From contig SSNU01000049.1 of NCBI GenBank assembly GCA_012064415.1, positions 168,561 through 232,560 on the forward strand: a DNA stretch of 64,000 nucleotides, read 5' to 3'. The translations under genes and the position numbers were made by a program. This document shows, piece after piece, positions 21,901-36,900 of this stretch (position 1 is the stretch's first letter; each line of letters starts with the position of its first letter). The notes under the pieces are model-generated. The model was not told where the DNA came from and did not search any database. It saw only the letters and a program-made list of their open reading frames with translations. Source of the stretch: Gyrodactylus bullatarudis. Taxonomy: Eukaryota; Platyhelminthes; Monogenea; Gyrodactylidea; Gyrodactylidae.

Positions 21901-24900
21901 TCTCAAATTTCTAATTTTAACTTTAAATATAAAATTTAATTTGTGAAAAAGGTTGATGACAGATTACGGGAGATTGCAAAATAACATCGTAAGTAAAGAT
22001 TTTAACATGAATACAATCACGATGAACTCTTAACATTATATGCTTAAGAATTTCAATAAAAAAAGGTTAAAAAATTTAATTCGTGTGAAAAGGATCATAA
22101 AAATGAAATCAGTTAAAATTTTATATTTAATGTTAAAAATAGAAATTTGAGAAAGACTTCCATGATTTATTCTGAAAATTCTAAATCTTGGGTTTCTTAT
22201 GCAAAAAAATTAGCTCGTTATCTTATCAAATAACAAAGTTATGCTCATTTGAAGTTTGACGACTTTAATTTCAAGTGTGACTGGAATATGAGAACAGGAT
22301 TGATTGAATTAATCAAAAATCATTATCGATTTTTATCGTGAACGAAAACATAGTTGAACTTACTAATTAGACCCTCTAGACCCTTACATGTAATCTCTGC
22401 TTTACAGAAGTTAATTGAGGATAATTATGGTGTGTGAAATATTGAAAAGTGAATGAGTGAATAATAACTACTCGAAAAAATATCTATCGAGTAGAGATTT
22501 TTAAAATTTTTTTTTGAGGATTAACTCTATATTAGATCTTTAGGACTTTTACTGTATTTTTCGCTTTTAAGGTATTATTTCAATACTTGATCGTCAATTT
22601 ACACGAAAAATCTTGAATATTCTACTTACAAGTAAACCGAATAAAATTCAAATACCTTATCTTCAAAATAATACATTTAAAGACTTTATAACCCTGAACC
22701 CTGATACCATGATAAAAAAATCATTCTTTTAGATGGCTTTCAGAACTGGCGAAAATAATATTTTGAAGCTATTTTGAGGCTCTAGTTATGATATAATTTT
22801 TAACTTTAAGCTTTCATTCGATAGAAAATAAGAGAAGAAGAAATAATTCCTATTGGATTTGGATTTTATTTAGATATGCCTTATTTCAATTGAAGATGTC
22901 AAATTTTCAAATTTGCGCCACGAGAGCTGATAAAATTAGAATTATTTTACTATAAACTTTTTAAATCAGATTCAAATCTGTTGAAATATTTCTTCTCAAA
23001 TAACAACATGAAATGAAAATCTTAATTTACACCGTTTTAAAAAAACAACACGTTTTCTTGAACACTGATGACATTTAAAGATTTCACCTTCTAGTGATCT
23101 TTTGATGGGGGGGGGAACATATTAGTAGGGTGATTATTACATATTTTCTTTTTCTTTCAAAACTGATCAAGAAATGTGTTTTTCAAGATACTCGAGAAAT
23201 TTTTGAAGGAATCAATGATTCTAATTTCCTATATAAATAGACAGCTATTATTAGTCTGTATTAAGTGGAAATTGTAAAATATGTTTCCAAACAGATTTTC
23301 AGTTAGTTTTGACCCATGTAAAAGTTTAAACTACTGATGGAGATCCGAAGCTTCGTATCTTCTTATACTCCTACACCGGCTTGATCCCAGTCTTCTATTT
23401 ACAAAATTATTCCAAGTGTAGCAATTTCTTTATACTTTTACACCCCGTGTTAAACACAAGGAGTAAGTAGATTCTCTTCCGGTTGTTGAAGTAAGAGTAT
23501 GCTCTCCTATCAGAAATCAAATTAGCAATTGTTAATTGAATAAATCAAAGATTTGAAAGCAAAACATATTTTTTTCTTGTTCAGATTCTGGATAAGATTT
23601 CTATTTTTCCATCTAGACACATGAGACACAATTTCATTTAGATTTAAAGAAAGATTTTTGAACTCTAAATTAAACATCTTAGTTGATTTCAAGAAAGTTT
23701 TCTTTGTGACCTCAAACGGACAAGGTAATCAAGAGCTCCCGATTATAATAATAATTATTGACTGTTAGTCTATAAAGAATTTAATGGTGAAAACGAAATC
23801 CTTGTCTAATTGCTATCCTGAAATTAGGAAATAATCTACATAATTTTCAACTGCTTTTGTGAAAATTGAATTGAATTTAAATCTGGAAATTAATTTTAAA
23901 TTGTTTTCAGAACAGAGGAAATAGCTGGTTTGATTATTCATTTTCTTCGAAGTTTGAGCTGCAAAATTTTAGTGATCTTAAAGTTGGAGGCTGATCGAAA
24001 GAGGTTTTTCAGGATCAAGATTAGACAAGAAAAAAAAAATTATCGACAGCTTCCCCATTTTCGTGAGATTTTGAATTATCGACATTTCAATGATTTTCAA
24101 GTAGTGAAAATGATCAAAAAATCGAATTTCAACCCCCAAACGATAATAAGGCTATGCATCAGATAAGATTCAGTTGAATTGATTTTCTTGTCTAATCCTG
24201 ATCTTGAAAAAACTCTTTCGATCAGCCTTCCACTTTCAAATCAATAAACATTTTCAGCTCAAAGTTCGAAAAAGTGGGATTTTGCCGCCAAATGAGAATT
24301 TGAAAAATGACCATATTTTTCATAAAAATAATTATTTTCACAATTATTTTTCTAATGCTATAAGGTGGCAACATGAGTAGGATTCCAGAAAATCTTTATC
24401 AAATTCGAATTCTTGTTGAAAAATTCGAGATTTCTGTAAAAATCATAGATTCCCAACTTACTTTACAGATTTAAATTCTCATTCATGAATGGATTTAATA
24501 ATTTTCCAATATCCAACAACCAGTCTTTCAATCATACTCAAATTAACATAGTGAATCAATAGTAAATGTTACAACTAAGTCTCTTGCGTAATATTAAATG
24601 TACATTTGTTCGTTTTGAAAATATCAGCATGACAATAAAATTTCTCATCTTAGAACTGTTTAGAGCTTTGATAAATTTTGTATTCCCCCACTTCTTATCA
24701 ATCTCTAATCCTGAAATGTTTATCTCTGAAAAAAATTTTTTGTAAGCAAATATTGCAAAGTGTTAATGAAAAAAGAGTTTACTGCCATTATAAACTCTCA
24801 AATTAAATTAAAAAGGAAACTCAGTATATTTCTCTAGAATAAATGGAAAAATTTCCCCTTTCAATTTGTATTTGGGAAGAATACTTTATCAGGGGAAATT

Positions 24901-27900
24901 TGCATCGATATCTCTCATGGGAAGTAGGATATATTTTTGATCTTCATACAGATCAATAGATATTCTTTTTCCTTTTTTTCAATTTCATTATTTTTTAAAT
25001 CTTTCGCAGATACTCAAACAATGAGAGTACTAATTCGATTTACTTTGTAGAATTTCAAGATACTCTCTACTTGTTTTATAAACCTAGTTAACATGGAGTT
25101 TGAAAAAATACTCAATTCTTTGTCTAACGATGATCCGAAATACCAGTATTTAATTGCTTTAAATCTTAAGAATATATGAGACTAAATACTATAAAAAATG
25201 TATAAAGTTGGTTGATATGAAGATGAGAATTTATGATTTTTACAAAATTCACCTTTTTTTATCAAGAAATCGAATTTGATCAAGATTCTTTAAAATCTAA
25301 ATCATGAGGCCCTCTTTCACGATACAGAGAAAAAATTCATTTTTAAGGAAAATACGAAAAATTTGAAATCTTGAAGTAGCGTCAAATTGACATTTTTTTG
25401 AACTTTGAGTTGAAAATTTGAGAGAGCGATCAAAAGTTGATTTTTAGGATCACAATAAGACCAGAAAACCGATTATCATATAAATTCTTCATTTTTCAAG
25501 GATCCTGAAATATCAAATTTCATCGATTTTAAAGTAGGGAAAATGATAAAAAAATCAACAAATATAAACAAGATCATGGGGTGATTCTCGAAACCAGATT
25601 CGGGATTTTTATTTTTTTTGACTTATTGTGATCCTAAAAATCAACTCTTGATCACTCTCTCACAGCAAAAATTTTCAACTCACAGTTAAAAAATGGGAAT
25701 TCAGCGCTATTTCAAGATTTCAAATTTGTCGTATTTTCCTTAAAAATGGATTTTTTCTCTGTATCGTGAAAGAGGCCTCATGATCTAGATTCCAAAAGAT
25801 CTTGATCAAACTCGACTTCTTGATTAAAAAATTATGAATTTTGTAAAAATCATAAATTTCCATCTTCATATTAACTAGTTTCCATGTTTTCTCAACGATT
25901 AACCCATTGGTAATTGCTGCGATCAAGAAAAAGACGAAATTTTTCGCTGCTTTGCCTACAGGAAATTTGTATGAGCCGAAAGTTGTTTGAAAGATGTTCG
26001 ATTTACCTAATTTCTGATGATGAAAAGACCAAAACGCTCTTGACCTCAAACTATGACTTCAAGATTTAACTTCTGGTTAATAAAATTTTTGAATTCTACA
26101 AGTATGGTTTTAGAGTTGGTGCAAGACAACAACAACTATTTGGATGTTTCTTCATTGATGAAATGTTCCTGTTTCGGTGCTCCTTCTTTGTGTACTTCTT
26201 ATGCATTTGGCTACAAAACTTTATATAAGGTTTGATTGTTCAGTTGAAATTTGAATAACCAACCAGGCAAAAGACAAAATTAATTACTTGACAGAATGAA
26301 ACGAGAATAAAAGTATTAGAATTGACATGAGCAAATATTTCTAGTCTATTGCATGTGTGAGAAAAAACGAATCTCTCTGATCTGTATTTCCTTTGTTTTA
26401 TTCATGTTTTTTTATAAGATCAATTAAATGTCTACATCATAAATCACAGATAAGGTTTCATTCGGGAATTATTTTGAATAGAAAATTTTCCTCTTCGGAA
26501 TAGGTTTGTATTGGCTGGAACCAGTCAGTATGACGAATTGCAAAAAGTAATATCTCCACACTGTAGTTTTTAATTTTGATTATTTGGTCATTCTTTTGGC
26601 TTAAAACTGAATAACCTGAGATCACTCCTAGCCTTTTAAGAGGATTTAGCAATGAGTCATGGTTAGAATGAAACGCTGAAACATACTAGTAAAAATATAA
26701 CAGATATCTATACTACTGTATTCGAATTATTAACCCTTTCAGTACCGTGGCTATATTCAACGATAAAAATTCCTTTTTTTGTTAATTTCTTTAGATAAAT
26801 TTCAATTCTTTCATCATTAAGTTCATAAGATATCGATAAACTGCTCTTTTCAACAACCTATTTTTCATTTCTCTAGCATAAATTCAAGATTCCTGACACT
26901 GAAAAATGAAGAAATGATGCATAATTCAAAGTGGTGTTTTGTCGAAAGTATTATATATAACATAACAGAAAGTTTATATGTTCTTACTCATAGTATAAAC
27001 TAACTATGATCGAATTATCTCCTATCAAAACTTATTAGGGGCTTAGCTATTTTGATCTTAGTTTTTAATCCAATTGGCTAAATTGGTATTGTAGTTATAT
27101 TTAAAAAATGACCACCTCAGAAACGAAAAATTTTTTTTCTTCCTTTTTTTTCTTTTTTTTTTCCGATCTCAAAAACCATATTTTTGACACACTATCACTT
27201 TAAAATCAATAAAAATTTTGAGTTCAAAGTTCGAAAAAATGGGATTTTGGCGCCAAATCGAAATTTGAAAAATATTTTTCATAAAAATAATATTTTTCTC
27301 CTAATCGTAAAAGTGAGCAACATGGGTAGGATTCGAAAAAATCTTTAACAAATTCGAATCTTTGAGGAAAAAATTGAGTTTTTCGTAAAAATCATAGATT
27401 CCAACTTCATATCAACCAACTTTACATCCATCTAACAATGAAATCAGATATTCAAGTACTTTTGAAATATCTTACTTTGAGCAAAACAAAATACGCTGAT
27501 ACTTTCCAGGGAATCTTGTATGTATTGTCACTACAAGTAAATGAGATTTTTATTATACATCTGGCAATAAAATAAAGAATTATCAAATAATCATCACAAG
27601 ATATGTTTCATTTATTCTCTATTATAATTATTATCATATTCTTACTCAACAAAGTGTATTCAAGTCTCTTTTATTTTGAGTGCCCTAGATGAATTTGATC
27701 GACAAGATAAAGTATCCCTTTGATTTATATTCATCCTGCCTGCTTCAACTTGAATCCAAAGAGATCATTTTGATATTTACATCTTACTCCTCTGGGATAA
27801 TTTTTTCGTAGTTATAACTAATTTTGTGATTTCTCGCGTTTTCATGAAAAAACAAATCTTTATTCATCAATCGTTTTTATCGGATAACGTCAAGATTATT

Positions 27901-30900
27901 ATTCTTTTTTTCTTATTTATGTTACGTTCAAAGTGGAAACTCGTACAGTGAATACATTGTTCAACTAATTGGTCAATGTGGAAACTCGGTGTAAGTTATC
28001 AACCCAAAACTCATTAGACTTACAGATACGGAATATTACAATCTTATCACTAAAGACAGGGCATCCAAAATGCTATTAAATGAGGATGAGAATCTCTTGA
28101 AAATTGAAACGAAGTCCCTTAAGGATTTCTCATAGAGATACTTTATCTATACAAACTGCCTAAAAGGAAGCTTCATTTTCATGGGGCCAAGGAATGCTGA
28201 GGTATGATTGTGCCACTGAATGCCTGTCAAATAGGGGGAAATGCAGAAGAAATAAAGTTCTTTGCAATACTAGGTCCGTGTAATAATAAATAAATAAATA
28301 TTATATTCGAAATTTTCTTAAATTAAAATATCTTAAGACCATTAAAATAGATGAGACTTATTTCCCCGAACATACACACACTTAACGTTGAGTGTATAAA
28401 CTGTACGAGTTCCACTTTGAACGTAACATATAGAAGAAATTATTGAAGACTAGATTGTAAATTTGCACAAAACTTTCAATCAGAAAACCTATAACTTCTA
28501 GAAAACATACTTTCTCAACCTAATTGAATAGGGTTTTTTTAAAGTTACAATGATGCTGGCCTAAATAACCATAGATCATTTTACTTTAAATGTACCTTTC
28601 GGTACTAGAGATAACTCTGTATAAAACTCATGTAATAAGAATCCATTCCAAAATATTCAGCATTGCAGAACTGCAAAAATATAGATGCCATTGATATTTG
28701 AGCTTTTTTTGAGAAAGCAGTAGAATTATAAAAAAATCCTGATCCTTTTTATAGAAACGATTTTCAGAGATGTAAAAATTTATATTACCCTGATGAACAT
28801 GAATGTTATCAACTTTTTCGCCTGATCATTCGATAAAGAATTACATTTTGAGAAAAAAATCCTTTTGAATTAAATATTTTTAATTTTTTTCTGTTATTAA
28901 TACAAAATCTCATTTGAATATCCCAAATTTTAAATACGAATTTTATTACGATAATTAATAAAATTCACGTTTTTGAGCAATCTGTATGAACAACAAAATT
29001 TTTGAATTTAATTTATGAAAATCTTCATTTGTGTGTAAATGCTTCAGAATTAGCAAATCGCCCAGAAAGTTGTTTGGGAAATAATGTATATTTCTTATCA
29101 ACCCAATGTTCATAGAAGCTGAATAGCTAACTCAGAAAAGGCATGGAATCAATAAGCAACTCTATCAAGAGTCTCTTGAAAATGAGGAAAATTTCAACCC
29201 CATTTTAACCTTAAATCTTCAAAATCTAAGTTGTTTTGTAACCAGATCAAATGAAATATAAAAGATATCCCTTTTGACATTAACTGAGTGCTCGTAACAA
29301 TTAATTTCCAAATAAATCCTCTCATTGGCGAAATTTCACTTGAAAATTTTTTCGTTTGACTATGGTATTGAAACGGGATACTAAATGGAAAAAATCAGTG
29401 GCCCCTTTTGAAGAGTTTGTTGAAATAAGATTTTTCTCATCAAATTCAAAAAATAAAATTGTTCCTCAGGAAAATCCATTCTCTTCGTTATACAGAATAA
29501 ATTTTTCAATAGACCTCTTGATGGATTAATTTCTTCTCTCAGAATTATATTTGGTTTCCTGTCGGGAAAAAGGATTCCAATGAAATGAAATTGTATACGA
29601 AAACCATATGTATTTCAGGGAAATTTCACTTTCTACTAAAAAAGCTCCCAGATTATATTATATATTGATAAAGATAAATTCAATGAACTAGGGATCTTGG
29701 AAACCAAAAAGCTATATATTAGAGTAGGCCAAATTTTTCAACTTTTCCCAGCCTTAATCTTATTTTGAAGATAACCGAAAACTAAGCATTTTTTCCTATA
29801 AAACCATACGTTTTCGAGTTTGTTCTGATATACAAAATCTCGAATGAAGATGACAATTTTTGAACACGCGCCAAGATTTTTTCAATGAATTTCACTACGA
29901 GAAAGGACAAAATTGAGATTTTTGAATAGTTTTTGCAACATTTTGAATAAAAATAAAAATTTGAATAAATTATAATTTGAAATTTTGAAATAACCTTAGG
30001 TGGCCTGGGAAATTTGAATATCATTTAGTATGACGTGATTGTCTTAGTAAGAACGATTCTGATTGGTCAGTTCAACTCAAAATGTATTATTTATAAAATA
30101 GGGATCTGCTATTCGAAACGTAAACAATGACATATGATATGATATGTTTTATTTCATTTCATATACAGGTATTAAACGAATAATCACTGTATCTCATGCT
30201 ATAATTATAATTATATCATTAATGCTAATTACATATCATGAAATGCTAAAAAATTACTTCATGAGATATTCGACACATATCAGATATATATATATATATT
30301 CGAAAACAACCAATAATATTAAACCTTACAGCGTTATTCATTGAAAGTCACATTTCCTTAGTAAGCATTACACAGACCACAAAACGTGTTCTATAGAATG
30401 CCTGATTCTAAAAGAAGCCCTTATTGGAAACATTTCCAAGATATTGGTAATAAAGGTAAAGGAATATATATTGCATTCCAGCTGCTTCTTGTGCATCAGA
30501 CCGAGTTTTCAGTATTGCTGGTAGAATTGTTAACAAGCAGAGAAATAAACTATGTTATGAAAATATCAAAAAAAAAGATTTCAATTAGATGTAATATGGA
30601 TAATTTTTTTGAATAAATTCCTAAGCATTTAGAATTAAAGTTTACTTTTGATTCAAAAACTATAATTATGGCTTTGTAATCTTTAAAAGGGAAAAAATAT
30701 GAGAATGATATAATTTTAATCGTTTAATATGAAATATATATCATGAAGTGAGATGTAAACGTAAATAATTTAAAATATATCATGAAATAATTTAAAAAAT
30801 ATATCATGGTATATTATATCATACTATGATATGCTTTTCAGGTACATCTCATATATCATGAAAGTCATTTTACGTTTCGAATAGCAGATCCCTACTATAA

Positions 30901-33900
30901 AAGGTCTTGCTTACTTTTAGTATGTACAATTATTGCAATAAGTTATAATAAAAATATGAGAAATAAAACAGGAACCTCAAAAATTCTCAGAATAACAAAG
31001 TTCACTTGTAAGTAGTCAGACCATCTTTTTGCTATTGGTAGCCTAAAAATAAAACTTTGGCTCTATTATGTCACTAATTTGAAAATAATTTTAACACAAT
31101 TCAAAATATTTCACACCATTGAAAACTTTTATGGTCAGGCATTTCGAAATTACCGAAATTGAATTCCTGAAATCTAATCCTAGTATCCAGGTTCAATGAA
31201 TTAGGGTTTTAGCTACGAAAGCTAGTTGAAATTAAGATTGACAAATTGGTAATTCAGTATTGAACAATAAAAATAAGAGATGAGTCTATAATTCATAGAG
31301 GTAAAGCTAGTTGACATGAAGATGGGAATTTACTATTTTTACAAAAATTCAATATTTTCTCCGGATTGACAGAAAAAAATTAGTTTTTATATTCTAAAAC
31401 AGAATGAGCTAATAAGATGCGGATATTCGAAAAAAATTCGGCCGTTTTTAGAATTTCGAAAATGTACCAAATTTCCACTTTGTCGACTTATGAACCAAAA
31501 TTTTTTATCGATTTCGATGATTCGAAGCAGTTAAGTGATCATATTTGGGATCAACATTAAAAATTCGAATTTCTTACTGTTTGGAATTGGATAATTTGCC
31601 CTCGTGATAATCGAAAAATTCAAATGGTTCGAATTCCCACAGTAATGACGAACTTCAGTGAACTTCTACAGGTGAATTCGAATTCTTTGTCTAATTTTAA
31701 TCCCAAATATGATCCCTTAACTGCTTCGAATCATCGTAATCGATAAAAAATTTTGGTTCAAGTGTTGAAAAAGTGGAAATTTGGTACATTTTTGAAATTC
31801 ATAAACGGCCTAATTTTGGATAGATTGAATTTTTTCGGAATTTTCTTTTGCATATCAACAACTTAATAGTTCATTTCGTTTTAGAATTTTAAAAAATTAT
31901 TTTTTTCTGCCTATCCGGAGAAAAATATTGAGTTTTTGTAAAAATAGTAAATTCTCATCTTCATGTCAATTTGGTTTATAAAATTTTTAATATTACGGTA
32001 TTTCAATATTTTTAAAATTAATTTAGAGTAGTAATTTTTGTTCTCAATCCGATTAAAAGAGTGGAAATTCGTCACAAATACTAAATTAAATATTTTTACA
32101 ATACCTTTTTTAGGTCTATTTCGTACATTTGAAAAATTAATTTCGTACAAATTCACTTTTATTTTTGTATACACGAATATTCAATTTTGTGTATAATTAT
32201 CTTTAATTTTTGTATCAAAGTTTGTAAAATGGAATAATCTATTTCGTTTTTTTTGATATCCCATTTCATAGATGAAGGGGTAATGAATAATTTCCTCGAT
32301 GAACTTCGTACTACAATTTTTCAATTTTGTTTTTTTATTTTTCCTTTTTTGTAAATCTAATTAAGCTATTTGGTTCTTGATATAAAATTTAATTTTTGGA
32401 AGCAATTTTTCAATAGAAAATTATCAAATTTATTCAACTTATTCAATTAAATCTTGCTCATTAAGTACTGAAGCATAAAATCGTTCAACATAATAACAAG
32501 CAGATATTATTTTATTGTTTGTTATAACTTGCTTTGCTCTTGTTGCGATTTCTTCAAGTCTTGTCAACCGATATTCTTGGATTGTTAGATTTCCAGGCCC
32601 ACGTCTATATAAAATAATGTTTGGTTTTTCTATGCATAAAATTCGTTTAATTTCGCTTTTAAAAACGCTCCAGATTTTTTCTATAGGATTCAAGATATAT
32701 GAGTAGGGTGCAAGTCGCAAAATTTTCACATCATCAAAATTTATGGCTTCTTCAATACCACTATGGACAGGAGCATTATCGATGATGATAGTCATAGGAG
32801 TTAGTCCTCTTTCTCTCGCTTTTATGATTATCTGATTGATCCAATCAATAAAATCTGGTTTCTTGAAACTTCCTCTTCTTAAAGTAAAGTGTACAAGAAG
32901 ATTCATAGAAATTGCTCCTATGCAGTGAAGATTTTGTCCTTTAGAATTAGGATCAATAACATTGGCTCTTGTACCGACATAAGATCTTCCCTCTTTACGC
33001 TTACAAAACAAATTAAAATTTGTCTCATCAATCCATATAAGGTGTCTACCATTAGCTCTATCTTGTAACATATTTGTAAGATGATTTTTTCTCGAAATTT
33101 TATTTTCTACAGAATTCACGCCAGTCGGTACTGTGGCAACATTTTTTAAAGTATAAAATTCACATTCTAAACAATTGCGAATTGTGGAAATTGAAACGTT
33201 CATATTGAATTCTGCTGCAATTTTATCTTTACATTGATTCAGCGTAACTTGGCAATTCTGTTCAATAAAATTTATCAATCTATTAAGAATTTCTGGAGTT
33301 TTTTTCTGGTTCTTGGATCCACCTTTTGGCTTTGGAGCTATTTGTTGAGATGAAATCCGTGAACGAGCTGTTGTGTACGGAACATCCGAGTTTTTTGCAA
33401 ACTCTCTCCAAGGTTTTCCTTCAGAATGAAGTTCGATAATCTTTGCTTTGGGTCATGTGAACGAAAGCCTGTCATGTTTAATAATAATGGTTCAAATAAT
33501 ACAGTACAGACCTCAGTCATGTAAAGAACCAATCATATTATACTAAGAAACTGTAATTTGAAATTCATTGAGAATAAAATAAACGAAATAGCTTTATTAG
33601 ATTTACAAAAAAGGAAAAATAAAAAAACAAAATTGAAAAATGTGTAGTACGAAGTTCATCGAGGAAATTATTCATTACCCCTTAGTTGTTCATCTATGAA
33701 ATGGGATATCAAAAAAAAACGAAATAGATTATTCCATTTCACAAACTTTGATACAAAAATTAAAGATAATTATACACAAAATTGAATATTCGTGTATACA
33801 AAAATAAAAGTGAATTTGTACGAAATTAATTTTTCAAATGTACGAAATAGACCTAAAAAAGGTATTGTAAAAATATTGAGATTTTAACGCAAAATATATT

Positions 33901-36900
33901 TTTGAAAAAAATCACTAAAGGGTTAAACTACTTGATGATGATTTTTCTACATTACACTTCGCTAAATTAATCACTTTTCTTTTAATCAATTATAATTTAC
34001 AATCATCCGAATTCAGCCCTCATAGTTGGTCTATTAAGCCACAGACGGCCTGCTAGATCTATAAAAGACTTGATGTTCAATCAAATATAGCTCAGTATAA
34101 CCAAACTAGGCTAAAGCTTGTTAATCCTATGAAGGTTAAAAAGATGAAAAATATTCATTTATTTTTTCCATGAATTTTGCTAAATATTTCTGATATTTTT
34201 AGTACTCCATAACTCAAAATCATTTGGATCATTTGATAATGTATTTCTCAACCATTTCCGCAGGGTAACCCATCAGATTAAACCTATCTTTTTTCTTGAA
34301 TCATCCCGCTTTGTATCCTCGGAAGAGATATCAAAGGATTCTGATCAAAACTCCCATGAACTTGAAATAAATCTTTCTTGTGTAGATTGAAGATACAGCT
34401 TTGTCAAAGTGGATTTTTCAATTTGATGCGTCAATTCTTCTTGATTCATTCAAACACGACTTCCCTGTTCTCCCTGGTATAGCAGATACATCTTTAGAGT
34501 TATCAGATCAGATAAAATCTAATTCTATCGAAATCTGAAATGATTTAAGTAGCTTTTCTTATGTATTTTATTCTTGATATCTGATTTACAAAACAACAAC
34601 ATTAATGAGGAAATTTGAATTGTTTTCAAGGGCCTATCGACTTCATGTATTTAAACGTAATCAATGATTGGATAATAGGGATATTTTTTGAAAAATTAGC
34701 AAATTCTTTAATGCGCTTCTATCTATTTCTTGAAAGTCAACCATTGAAGATCAGACTCCTTACGGAATCAATTGAAAATACCATGGATGTACATGCTACT
34801 TTAAAAAAGATGTCTTCATTGGAAAAATGAAATATACCATTGAATCTTCACCTCATAATAAGATTACTGATCAGATCTAATGTTTAAGTGCTTACGTTGT
34901 ATGAATTCATTGAAAATTTTTTTTAAATTCAGGATTTTTAAACTTTCAATGACTAAGCTTGGAAAATTCCTGTAAAACTTATTTCTATAAATTTAAAGTC
35001 ATAAACAATCATTTAAAATATTGAAAGACTTATATTTGCGATACCGTAATACATGTGTATTTTATTTGTTTATATATGCTCACATTTTTGGATGATTCAA
35101 GTCTATGATTCAGGGCTATCTCAAACATTAAGAATAATTTTCCTAGCATACTGAATAAAAAACTTCTTTATTTAATTTTTTTAGATAATATGAGTAGCGC
35201 CATTCGAAAGAGCAAAAAAGTTTTTTACATTGTCAAATCTTCCATAAACCACAAATAAATCTGTAAGAATAGTTTGATTTCGAAGTTATATCCCGATTTG
35301 ATAGATAAAACCAAGGTTAAAAATCATTTCAATCGAAATTCAGAATTCTGATTCCCCTGCCCACCCTAATTACTAATATATACTCGACTCTGATTGGTCT
35401 ATAGGGATTAACAATGAAACGACACTAGTCTTCTGGCCAAAAAACCCTATATAATAAGCATACTATCCCGATTAATATCAATCTGTTCTACTTTCAGGGG
35501 GTTTTACCTGTTGTACTGTCTCTCATTTTTTATCTGGAAACACTTGTTTTTTTCTTGAGGGAGATAATCTCATCTGTACAATATTTCGTTCTTCTTAATC
35601 CTTCCTTCTTCCAATGTATGTATATCCATTTATATCCACATATTCTTCTCAAATATAAAATAAATAAATCGCAAATATAAATTTTAAAAGGAATTCACAT
35701 TTATCCGCTTATGCACGACAGAGAATATACGTTTATAAAAAATAAATAAATTATAATCAAAAATGTCCAGATGTAACGGCTAGGAATTTTAGATGAAAGA
35801 CAGTTTTGAAACCCATATTTCTTTGTTAATTTTCCAAGTCTACTCAGATGTTAGTTCGGTAAGGGGCCCTTACTTAGGGCAGGTTGTATCTAAATTTCTC
35901 GTACATTCTTTGAATTCTTCAAAGATTAAACAGAACAGATGCCAAGTTGAGAACTTTTGAGATGATAATAACAAAGATACAGTAAACTCAAGGAGACTTG
36001 ATACTTTTAATGTTTACTATCCAAATTTTTTGATCTCATGAGAACAAAATCATTCAAATTAGTCAAGATCTAGGAACGTGTTACATACTCTTTGAATGCT
36101 GTCTTTAACCCTTAGAATCCTATAGATTTTCTTTCATCCTATGGTTTAGTGAATATGATTTCGAATCTACAGTTATTTTAACGCAAATATTTTTAGTTCA
36201 GTCAATAATGATGATGGCCGTATCTTTCAAGTTTTAGCAGATAAAGTTAAGGCGATAGCATATTTGATAAAAGTATGATAAAAGTTATCTAACTGAAACT
36301 GGGAAATATGTTCTTAGAAAATACGTTTTCTCTGAATAGCACGTGTATGACTAAGGATAGAGCTGAGACTTTTGCGTATTCTAGAAGATTAATAAATTTC
36401 CTATCGAATAGGGGTGGTAAACAAAATATTTTCTGAGGCTTAGGTGTATAATAGTGAGTTGAAAGGTTAAACTTCTTCTGAGAATTTGATATAATTTGCA
36501 AATACAGTAACAGCAAGCGACTAAATGAAGTAGATGTAGAGAAATTAAAAGAATAATCCAAAACAAGGACAAATTATAATTCAATAATAAACAGTTTTAA
36601 TCTAATTTGTTTCATGTATTTCCAAGTAAAAAATAGAAAAATTCATTTCATTAATAAAATTTATTAAAACTTAGGTCAATATTGGAATTCTCAGCCATGG
36701 TCATCCAAACGTTTCGACGGTGATTGTCTTCACACGCCTTCTTCAGTGGTACGACGAGTTTATCAAAAACAAAATACAATTTACTTTCATGATCTCATAC
36801 CTATCAGTTTTGTCCAATCAGATGAGAGAATAGAATAATTCAAGAGGCTGATTTATGATAATAAAGTATTGATAATCAGAACAGAATAGAATTATGATTT

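Noticed and set aside
26730..26760. Third piggyBac-type MITE starting TTAACCCTTTCAGTACC
   Set aside because: Only one end could be found; no matching right end or shared interior nearby.
33906..33925. AAAGGGTTAA as a piggyBac right end
   Set aside because: A lone 10-bp match is expected by chance in this AT-rich DNA.
36381..36584. Cys/Leu-rich membrane-like peptide
   Set aside because: It is an alternative frame of the Penelope-associated repeat block, present in inverted copy at 48 kb.
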